Positions 49,401 through 61,400 of a stretch of DNA of 64,000 nt are shown piece after piece; position 1 is the first letter of the stretch, and each line of letters begins with the position of its first letter. The notes under the pieces were generated by a model. It was given only the letters and a program-made list of their open reading frames with translations. It was not told the origin of the DNA and made no database searches. The stretch covers positions 8,400,501 to 8,464,500 of the forward strand of contig NC_092573.1 of NCBI RefSeq assembly GCF_037975245.1. The letters run 5' to 3'. Source of the DNA: Apostichopus japonicus (taxonomy: Eukaryota; Echinodermata; Holothuroidea; Aspidochirotida; Stichopodidae). Both the position numbers and the translations under genes were made by a program.

Positions 49401-52400
49401 CTTTGCTTATTTAATTTACTTATATCTAGTTTTTTTCCACCTCATTTCAGACAGAGCAGGCCTCTGTTGATACATTAGTTGATTTCAGCTGTGCAATTGC
49501 TGGCCTCATCTTCACTGGATACAAGCAGACTGCCAAATGGTAAAGTAAATACTGCCCTCTCTTACTCTGATGATCACAGCAGTCAAGTGCCATTCTTGAC
49601 TAGCAGGTGTAAACTACTTAAATTTATTCATTGGAAAAAAATACTCCTTAATCGCAAGCCATCAAAATGTTACATGTTTGATTGTGAGTAGAAGAGTGAA
49701 AGGCCCAGTCTAAAATTGTCTGCCAGATTGAATCCTAATTTCATCTATGTTCCTAACTGTAAATTTATATCTCTACTAAGGAGTTTGTGGGAGAAATAGC
49801 CAAATCACCGGTAATTTCCTTAGTTCCAAGAAAGTATACGAAATAGGATATAAAAATAAACTGACAAATGGGAGTTTCTTTTCTAGTTAAATAGATCTTA
49901 GTGCATTTGCAAATAATGGCGATATTGAGAATTTTACTCACAAATTTCATGGCAATATCATTTTCATTTTTGACTCAAAATTGCATTTCTGAACAGGTCT
50001 GCTGAACTGCTTGTGATCAACTACCATGGAGCACTCCGCTGCTATCTTGTTAGGTAGGTGTACTATGGGTTCCCTGTCCCCCCCACTGCCCCAACCCCAC
50101 CCCCCTTAAACTGTGATTAGAAAACTCATAGTTCTCTTTGGTCGAATATTTCTCCCATATGTGAGAGGTCAGAGGTCATAGTTTATTCTTGTCTATGGCT
50201 ATTGTGCTCGGTCAGCTTTTGAACAGAGGGTCTTATGTAGTTGTCTCATTAAAGGTGTGAGACTTAAAATGTTTATAACAACTTTATTCTCGAACGTTTG
50301 TTAATCGATATATATATATGTCACAACTGTAACGTGAATTTTGTGTTTATCTTTCCTGATGAAATATTAGATGAAGAAGATGTGGATGCTATGTGACCTT
50401 ATAGATATTTCCAAGAAGTCAACATCTGACTTCCGTTAAAATTTAACAACATAGCTTTGGTCGATGTGAAGATATATGTGGTGGATTATTTTAATTTTAA
50501 TTTAAGTAGTTAGATTACATTGAAAAACCTCCCTTATCAAAATGTATATATCTTGTGGGACTGACATTTTAATAAAATTCCAAAACATTCTTCCATTTTT
50601 CCTTTTCTCTACAACAGTCCTTCTGAATTTCAGGAGAGTCACACATTTCTATTCAGTAGTTATTACCCACAAGGCATCAGCTGTGCCGCGTACGATACCC
50701 AGCATGCACTACTCTTCATCGGTGGACTGTCAGAGGAGAGTTCCAACCAAGCAGACAATGTTGTCATGGCAACTAACCAAGGCTTGACTGCCTGGAGAGA
50801 TCTCTCTGTAGCTCCATACTATAAGCTGGTCACAGATTATGATCGAGAATATGGGCAGGTACGGTACTGGGTTGTTAAAAAATAAACATGTTAATGCAGG
50901 TATCAGGATTTCAGAATCTCACCATAACATGTTATACATATATGTCAGTTGATATGACAGTTTTAAACTGGAATATTTTTTAATGCGAGTATAAAGTCAC
51001 AAAACGTTCAGTACAGACATCACAGTGTCGTATAACACTATTTAAATTTTGTTATCAAAACTTTAAAAATGGACTTGACTTCCTCACTTCAGAATAGATT
51101 TCTGATGTTAGATGGCACAGACACAATGAAATGGAAACACGACATGGCCACTTCCTAGTAAAGATTACAAAATCTGTAAAATGCAGTGTGTGTATTAAGC
51201 TAGATCTGGCAGATACAGTCACTATGAAAACGGGTATGAGGCAAAAATCCCCATGTTGTTTGAAAGTAAATGACAGTCATGATGCAGTTAATGCTAAGCT
51301 GCGTATTGGACTACCTGTATTGTCAGCGCTTTAACTTGTAGCAGCCAATGTACTTTAACACTCTAAAATATAACAGACCATGCAGTTGAAAAATGATATC
51401 TCACCCAACATAAACCATTTATACTTTCATTGTTAGAATATTTTGCTTTTGTTTTTTCTGATAGGGAGGAAGGAAGAGCATCTTAAAGAGGATATCTAGG
51501 ATATCAACTGTTGGAAACTACTTTCTTCAGTCTCAAGAACAGGTGCAATTTATGATTTATGATCTACAATTATTTTATCATTTTGGTAGTATAAAATGAA
51601 AAATCTTACATCTCATATCTAAAGGAAATATTATTCAAATTGAGAAGGTAGCTGTTGAAGAAAGCCATGGTAATTTTATAGCTTGATTTCTATTAATTTT
51701 TATTCTTTTGTAATATCTTACTGGGTTTCCAGTTTGAAATTTGTATGGAGTACTGTAAGATGCTAGACGGAGGAAAATAGGATATGTCTTTTAATGCTGT
51801 CCTAGTAGTGTGTCCTTCTAATTTCTTTTAATATAAAACAAAGTCCTAACCATGCTGCATCTGTAGTGGATAGGGAATATTAGTGCCTGGCCGTTTTGAT
51901 CTATTCCCATCATCACTCTTCTTGTTGCTGTTATTCATGTAAAAGACTTCATATGAACCATGAAAGCCTAGCTATTATCCATTTTTTTTTCAACTTTGGG
52001 GAATTTTGTATCAACACTTCTGGTTAACAAGAGCCATTTTTAATTTGCTTTAGTATTTGGTTTATGATTAAAGGTGTTTCGTCTTTAATTTAGTTATATT
52101 GCTTTCTCCAACAGGATGGCATTTTTAAGATGTGTCTATCTCCTAAAGGGACTGTATTAGCTACCATTCATCAATCTGGTCTGCTGGGTCTCTGGGATGT
52201 ACCTTCAATGAGAAGAAAGAAGGCTTGGCCTAAACATGAACAGGTACTGTGGAATTTAGAAAACAGAAGAAACAGTTCTGGCTTTTTCAAAGAAAAAAAA
52301 AAGTCTTTGCAGGTTCTTCAAATTGTCAGAGATCAGTGAATTGTCGGAATGAACTGAGATTTTTACAAAGTTAAATGCTTTTTAGTGGGTAATCATGTTT

Positions 52401-55400
52401 GTTGGTATGATGTCAGTTACAGATCAGTCAAGGACTGCGTCAAAAGTAGGATGCTGAGGGGCTGCAGCATCGTGCAGCCAGGCTGCATAGGGTTTAAAGG
52501 CATTGAAGACTCGCCCCGAACCGCGTGCAGCCATCTGAAAAAGTTAACTTTCGGTTGCTTGCAAGTGACGTTTTGTTTGTGTCGCTACAAAATGCAGACG
52601 GTACAGTAATGAAACGTGATACCTTGTTATCTTTAGCTGGACCTGAGATGTCCATCCCTGTATTGTTTGTACAGTGTGCTGTGGGTATTGACCGCAGCTG
52701 TATGTACTGACTGTACTCTAGTGTATAATTACCGACGGCAGCAAGCTGTGTGTGTGTATTTTCTGGGATCGATGGTGGTGTCTAACACTTCTGTTACACC
52801 TCATTCGCAAGTAGGTCAGATTACCGGCATTAGACGTTTCTTTTTGCGCGAGTCTTCACACCCTTTAACCTTTTGTGCTATGCAGTTACACACAATAGGC
52901 ACTGTCATCTTCAGTCTTGCTGCAGCTTTCTTTATTTATTTATTTTTTGACATGATTGCCTATGCATCAGTACACCTGCAATCTCATTTTCACCAACGTA
53001 CGCAGATTTATACATTTATTGCTGAATAGTTAGCTTTTGAACGGATTCAATTCCTAATGCTTCAAATGCAGTCATTGTAGAAGAACAAGAAGCCTCCATG
53101 CTACGCCTCCAGGTCGTCGACTACCGACAGAACTATAATATATTACTATGAATTAATTGGGGAGAACAGATCATTAGAGAATTACATTTCTGTGTATTTC
53201 CTTCATTGGTATTGTGTCAACCATCATGGTTTAGTTGAGAGGGTAAAAGTTTAAAACATCTCAATTTGTTGTCACCTGTAATAAGTTATATCTCATTATA
53301 TCTCTCTCTCTTTCTTTTTTCTTCCCTTCCCTCCATCTAGCCGAAACTGGAGGAGTCAGGCTCTAACTCTTTGTTGCCTACGAAGAAGAGAAAGCTTCAA
53401 GAAGGTAAGACCTCATTTTGCACCAAATTTTGTTTGCCTTAAAAAAGTCTTAAAAGAAAGATCCAGAATTAAAACCACATTATCGAATAAGCATGTTAAC
53501 TGTAACGTTTGAGTGGATGGAGGCGGTGCCATTAGCAGCAGTGAAACCCTAGCATGTGGGAGGTCATGGGTTAAGGGCGGGGTCTTCCCCCAGGGGGTAT
53601 CCCATGGTTTCCCATCTGAATTGGTCTTCCAAAATGTTTGAAAAAGGAAAATGAGCTAGTACTGTCAAATCTGATAGCAGCCCGACATGAGTTGTAAGTT
53701 ATAAGCCATTCGGATTCTCCTACTTGCATGTATGGCTGCTTAGTGTCATAAAATACCTGCCTTCCATGCCGACATTATAACCTCTCTATTGAATTATGTT
53801 CTATCAAGTACTCTCTCATGAATTCTAAACGGTTCTACTTTGTTACCAGGGCAACCATCCGACACCCTGGCAGATGTCAACTTTTGGTCCGAAACTGTGA
53901 GTCGCATCGTAGCAATTAATAGATATTTTGTCGTTATATTTGTTAAACAAATTTGTGTCAAATTCCTCTCTGTATTTCAGTTACGATCAAGTTTAATCTC
54001 CTGCATGTCGTTGTTTAGGTTTTGATGTTAATGTAAAATGCGCATGCATCTAGTAATGTCTTTGTACATAGTGCGGCAACAGATTTTCTTCCACCCCAGT
54101 TAGAGAGTTTAGACTCTGGTAGCCCAGGTTATGCTCAAACCCAATCAATATTCCATAAATTTTGACTTGATATATTTTGTTAACATTATGAGGGATGCAG
54201 TCTTCTGTGTCCTAGTTTATTTCTATTTTGCCAAATAGGACATAAAAAATCGTTGAAGAACTGTCTATTCATCGATAGTCCAAATGACTTTGTTCGACAC
54301 AGTTGCACTACAGTGTCTGTTGAGTAGGGTGTCTGGAAACCATTGCTGTGGTGCTCGAGCTTACAATATGGTTGACGGAAGTATTAATACCAAGATGTCA
54401 ACTTCTAAACCACGAACAGTGGCAGTAATTAGAAATATTAAACAGTAATTTATCCATGATCATCATTGATATCTTTTTTTTTTTTTTTTTTACGTGAGTT
54501 TTTCAGTTCATAATGATAGATTTTCCAAAACTAATATTTCAAATTGACAACTGCCATTTGTTCCTAGAGATGCTGCTTATTAATGTTTTTGGAAGTGTTA
54601 CTCACTCAGAATTCTATCTTCTCTATCTTCCAGAGTCTCATTCTAGCTCGTTTTTCCGGTGCTCTGGCCGTCTGTTCTTCCTCTGACCTGAAGAATAGAC
54701 TCGGAGATGCAGCAGAGCAACTCGACTCGGCGCCCAGGCTCACTCCCAGATTCGGGAAAGGTTTTCTTGCCCTAGAGGTAGGGAAATGTTCCAGAAAAAA
54801 GTCATACAAACTTAGTGTGTTTCTTGTCCATAGCTGCAAGCTCTGTATATTTTGCCAGAATTTTAACTTCATCTTATAGCTGTTAAGTTTCATTAATTTC
54901 CCAATATATATTTTAGTTTCTCATCAGCGTTAAAGACACTGTCTCTTCGAAAGCTTTCTTTCCATCATTGAGTAAATTTTTTTCGATACGCAGAAATCCC
55001 ATGTTGACTTTTCTATGTTCAGTTTACATCTTGTGTCACCGAGATCTAGCTCAAGTAATGGAAGAAAGGAAGGATCATCAAAAGTGTTTTTACTCATTTA
55101 TTGAATCACAGTGAAAGATATGTTAGACTATCCGTAGCAACATGTGTAACAGGATCAATGATGAACAGAACAGAAATTAAATGATAAGCTCCCGCAGTCG
55201 GTAAGCATTCTAAATACAGGAAACTTGCATGTGTGCCATGCCTCAAATTACACTTGGTCAAGGTCAGTTCTGACCCTAATTCGACCTCTCAATATGCAAA
55301 TAACATCGAAACCACACAAGGCAAAATTGTCAATGGACATCTTGATTTACTCTATGGGCCCTATACCTGTGATGGCAACCACATGGGAACTTTCTCTTTT

Positions 55401-58400
55401 TTTTGGCATCTTTTGTTAGTGCGATACCAGGGCTGTTCCCCCTGGACATCGTCACCTATCTGAGAGTGTGGATTCAGATGGAATAAATAGCGCCCTCATT
55501 GAAAGTGACGAAGAAGAGGAGGAGGACGATGATGAAGACCTGTCTTACATTTCACGATCAACAGGGTATATCAGACAGGTACGGAAAACCGAAAGAATTC
55601 GAGGTTTCAGTTCAGAGGTTTTATTTCTTTAAACATACAATGTAACATTGATTATGCATACTTCTAATGTCCAGGCCCAAAAATTATTTTTAATTCTATA
55701 ACACTGCACACTTTCTTTCGGTACAGTTCAATGTGTTAGGGTGTTGTTATCTCAACTTCAAAGCCCCTATTGAAAAGTATTTTGAATACAGTTCTGTACA
55801 ATATTGTGCTATCTATCATAATGTCCTGAGTTCGAGTCACTCCAAGATTAATGTATGTCGTCCAGTTACAGAGTTGTTGACAATTCATAGTCATGGATGT
55901 TAAATATGAATCTAAGAGACTGATTATGGTCAGCTTGCAGCTTTGATAAGCCAATGATGGCTTCTTCGCGAGTTCCTGCTTGCAGGAGGATCTAAAATAC
56001 ATACATCTTTGTCAAAATAAAATGTATACTCAAAGTGTGCCAAACCGTATTATCCAGATCTTTTTCATGTCATGACAGCATCGGGTTCCGATGACTCCAC
56101 ATAGTTCCAGTTTTATTGTACTTCTTTGTTTTAATGTGAACCCTTTCACCTATCCTCTCCTCCCCTTCTCCTTCCTCCTCTCCCCTCCCCCTTCTATTCA
56201 TCTTTATTTGGTGGTTAGTTTGATCAAAATTCTATTCCCACAGGCCCTCTATTTTATCACAGACAGCGAAAGATTTCAACCTCCCAGGAAGAAGACAAAG
56301 TAAGTTTTTTTTGGCCTTTTTTTGGGTGTGCGTGTGTCCTATACCTTTAATATTCTATTGTTATGGTTTTATGAAATAAATAAATTAAGTGCATTTTGAT
56401 AACAATAATTTCATCAGTTTCCATCTTTAATTTTTTGCTGAATATAATCCATTTGAGATGGTTCTATTCATGTTTATGATTGTCATTAAAACTTAGAATC
56501 TAGCCAAAAAATTAAAACAGATACAAATTGTTGAACTGAATCCATTTCTTATATTCACATGTCTGTCCATTAAGAGTAACTTTATATGCAAATTGATGCA
56601 GATTTAGGTATATAAATGTTGCTTCCTTTGTTTTACAACTTAACAACAGAGTCATGAAGCATACATACCGATTGGTTAGTCTGCATGAGACAACTCCTCA
56701 AGAACTCTATGCCAGGAGGGTAAGTCTCTTCATGTCATTGAAAAAGTGGGTTTCAGAGACATCTTCTCTATCCTAAGAAGTTGGCCTTTAACTACCCAAC
56801 TAAATGTCTTTTGTAGTTTGCAAGACCGATGTCTTACAAATGGCACCTAAATGGCATATAAACTGATGAGGACACAAAATGAATGTTTTCTGTTCATGAC
56901 CGGCACTCATGCGAACTGTAATAATTCCCTGCGATCGCTTATGTTTGTTCGTACTGAGGAGTTTTAGTTGTGAACCTTGTGAACACAATGCCGCCTGTTA
57001 TGGGGGGGGGGTGGTGGGGGAGCCGATGTCGTGATTCCACCGACTGAAGACGAAGTGACCCATAACCTTTCGCAGATGTATGCAAAGCACCCCACTATCC
57101 ACGATGTTCCATGTTACAACGGTTCAGTCGAGTTAGGTGGCATATAGTGGGGCAGTGTGTGGCTGGCTTAAACTTAAGACCAACATTATTGATAACAAAT
57201 TTCTTCCTTTCTTCAATACATGTTCCACCATTAAATGCCAACTGTTGACAAAGATATTGTAAGGTCACATGTAATAAAAGAATCAATGTTTGATTAAAAC
57301 ATATCATCTGCTTATATTTAAAATGTTGTTCTGTTCTATTGAAGCATTTTAAAGACCATTGAACTCCACCCTTTGCATGGTCCAGTCTGATGCTTCACTG
57401 TTGAAATATTCAGGAAATAAAACCTTTCATTAATTAACACCGATTCTGTCTTCAACAGATTCAAAACGAAGAATACGGAGAAGCTTTGGCCGTTGCTAAG
57501 AGATTTGCTCTGGATACCGATTTGGTCTACCAAACTCAGTGGAAGAAATATCCTGTCTCCCTGGCAACCATTCAAGATTACCTTGTAAGGTTTACTGTTT
57601 TTTCCTCCATCTTAATCTTGTATTTTATACCTAGAGTCACATCATCCCTTAGCACGTCCAATCCAAGATAGCCACTTGCTTTTGCATTTTCTTAAAATTA
57701 TACAAAACTCCTCAGATAACAGATCAGCTGCTTGTATTTCTTTCAAGTAACTGAATGCATTGTTCCATAAGATTACTCAGTATTTGTTATATGCAAAACT
57801 GATGACACAAATACCAGTAATGATATCAGTTCTCTTTCATGCATGTTTGCTTCAGGAGATGTTGTTGTGCACAACCAGCCAGAGTAGCTCACCGATATAC
57901 CAGGGAATCATTTTAGTGTTCAAAATTTTGCGTAGCAGTTTTGAATGTTCCGAACTGTGTCTCATATAAAATGCTATCAGTGGTTCCTATGTACGGAAGA
58001 TGCTAAACATCTGTGAACTTGTATAGCAGATTGCCCATATATAGCAGATGTATAGCAGATTGCCCATATCACAACAGCATCTTCAGGATGCAACCGGATA
58101 AGTTATTCCCTGTGTAAAATTTCTGCAATATTGTCCCACTTGCAAATATTCCAGAAGGACTAAACTCACCAACCGTTTTCAAGCAATGTACACTTCATCT
58201 GCTGCACCCTCAGGACATATTGTCTCTGAGTAACTTAATCATCTAATTGGATCCATTATTATCTGGGAGCATTAACAGTCTTTGGGAAAAAGATTTGGAA
58301 ACTTCTGGTACTATTTTGTGTAGTACTAAAATTGTTAGATATTGAAAATAGTTCTTGATATTTCATCCATTGTTTCGCGTACTGACGAATATGCATATTA

Positions 58401-61400
58401 TTTTATTTTGTCCTACGATGGTGTTTTAAACATCTATACGCCCTTAAAATTGTTCTACATCCTTTAAAAATAGGACGGCAATAAAATATAATTTGTTGTC
58501 TGTAACATAAAGCTAGGAGACTGCTAAGAAAGATATCATTTGTGATCAAAAATTCAGTTTTCAAATCAGTGAAATGATTTGGACCGTGATATAACATTTG
58601 TCAGTACGTGAAACGGGATGATTTGTCGGTGAGTATTTATTACAAGTAGACATTTTTTCCTTTGGTTGTCTTCCATAGAGTAAGATCACCAAGCGGTCTT
58701 GGGTGCTACACGAATGTTTGGAAAGAGTCCCCGAGGATATCGATGCTGCGAGAGAGCTCTTGGAATATGGACTCTCTGGAACTGACGTTAAGGCCCTCAT
58801 TACTATCAGAAATGGAGAGGATAATGGCAGGTGAAGGACAAGATTTAGATCTTTCTGATTTATCAGAATTTATTCCCAAATTACTTTTCATTTCTGGACA
58901 GATATTGTCGATCCCGTACGTACTCTAACGTCCTTTTTGTTTGTGTCTCTGAGGTATTACCTGCTGATTTTTAGTTTTAGTATCTTTATTTCATCTTTTG
59001 TGTTCACGCTTGTTAACGTCACAAATATATCAGTTACTTTAAGAAAAAAAGAGTAATAATTATCGATCATGTTTTTCTTAGTCACCCTGTGTGATGAATA
59101 ACGAAGCACAAGTACTACCTATCGTTAAGTACAATGCTACAGATAAACAAGATTTGTGTGGGTTAAGTGTGTGGGGAGAGGGAAACTAGTGCAGAGGGGT
59201 AATGTTTAAAAACAAATCCCTTTTGATGATACATGATCATTTACAGTCGTTATTTTTAAGGCAATAAAAATTCATAGTTACACATATTGACTAAAAAATA
59301 TGTGCATGTCATTGAAAACCCCATTTTTAATAAATAACAAATATGTCATTTATATAGCGCTTAATCACAAAAAGTATCGAATAAAACGATAAAAAGGAAA
59401 TAAATACAGTGAAAACAAATAATAACCTAATAAAAATAATCCTAAAATACCGACACAAAAAATGTAAAAAAAAATAAGAGGTTATTAAAAATACAATAGA
59501 AGGTTATAAAAAATACAATAGGAGGTTATAAAAGTACAATAAGAGGTTATAGCAAACAAGAGATTATTAAAGGTAATATTACGTAAAATAACTTTAAAAA
59601 ATACGTCTTCAAATGACATTTATATATTGGCAGCGTTGGACTGGTCCTGATGTCTTTTGGCAAATCATTCCATAGCTTTGGACCAATGTAACTGAATGCT
59701 TGTTTGCCAATTGTCTTCCTTGCTGGTGGTACAAGAAATAAGGATGTGTCAGAAGAAGAAACGTAGCAAGCACCGTACAAAACAGAGACTGGTTGTGGAA
59801 ATCACCATGGTTACAATGAAATCCTATTTTTTCATCACTTTAATAAATAGGCTTTACTGGCACGCATTGACTTTTGCGCTCGGTCTGTCGTTTCTTTCCA
59901 CTCAGATTTATTGATTGTTCATTGGATGACGGAGATGAAACCATGGATACATCTGAAGACTGGGAGGCGGCAAACTTTAATGAAGATGAAGCTACGGTGT
60001 TAGCCAGACGGATGAGAGAATACCAGCAGAAACACGTCAAAGAAGTTGACTTTAACAGGTGATGACAGCTTCATAACAAGCTTTTCATCGGAGGGGGGAG
60101 GGGGTGGGAGAGGAGGGTAGGGGGGACGGTAAATGGGACAATTTACAGCTTCATAACGAGCTTTCAATCAGAGGGGGGAGGGGAAGAGGAGGGAAGGGGG
60201 AGAGGAGGGGATGGGGAAAGGAGGGGGAGAGGAGGGGAGAGGGAGGGGAAGGGGAGGGGAGAGGAGGGGAGGGGAGGGGGAGAGGAGGGGAGAAGAGGGG
60301 AGGGGGAGAGGAGGTGGAGGGGAGGGGAGAGGAGGGGAGGAGGAGGGGAGAGGGGATGGTAAATGGGCCAATTTGAGTTCTTGTCATAGGAAGGTTTACT
60401 AGCCTGGGAGTTTCATTGTTCATCTCTAGGTGACAGGTATTACGATTTGTTTTTGTTTCTGAATAAACATGGTACCTATTAATAGTAGATCAATGTCACT
60501 GTTTTGCTGAATTATTATTATTATTTTTTTTTTCAGTCTCAATATTGAGCAGAAGGAATTGATCAATTGCAGGCTGCGTCTTCTTTCGTATCTTGACAGA
60601 CTCAAAACATATGAGGTAAGGGTTCTGATGAACTAAACTTTGGCATTATTTTATTATATATTTATTTCATATATTTTATAGTAATAATTCTGTCACCAAA
60701 TATTGATATAACATATCACTTTGGAACCATACTGCATTACTTAACTATATTCCCGGGCCTTTTATCTTGCACTGCCATGTTAACAATACTTTAATACAGA
60801 TAACGTCAACCACCCCTCCCCCCTCCCCCGCTCCGCCCTCCTCACCTCGGTTTCCTCTCGTCCAGGTATTTTCTCTCATATTTTTTAAAGGGGTCCTGTT
60901 TTGTGCATGATTTGATGTTCTACTGCAATATAAATTATAGTACGGTTTATGTATTTTGCCCACTGATTCTGTAATAATAAGAATAAGCATAGTGTATCAT
61001 TAGAATGAGTCTGGCTCAATACGATAGCTATCACGAATATGTTGAAGCAAAGGCAAAATGTGAAGTTTACTTTAATCCTTCCTGTCTATTCTTCCATTGT
61101 CTTCAACCCCCATTCCCCCACCCACACTGCTGCCCCCACCCAACCCCCCTTCCCCCACCCACCCTGCCGCACCCTCCCAACCACTCCCTCCTTCCTCAGT
61201 TTTCTTCTTTAATATTCTTGTCATTTTACCCTCATCACCAGGACATCAAGGGTGGAGAAGAGAGAGCCGCTAGACTTTACTCTGAAGACGATTACCATCA
61301 GTTCAGGTCAAGAAACATCGTTGAACTTGCAGTGGAATACGCAAGGGTGAGCTTATTATTACATGTACTTGAGAGTCGATACAGTCGTCTGGTATACGAA

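Noticed and set aside
55430-55445. CAG acceptor for NBAS exon 15
   Set aside because: It shifts the frame into a stop; the TTAG at 55418-55419 preserves frame and matches conserved residues.
60104-60423. Gly/Arg/Glu-rich and Pro/Ser-rich frames
   Set aside because: Produced by the polypurine tract in an NBAS intron.
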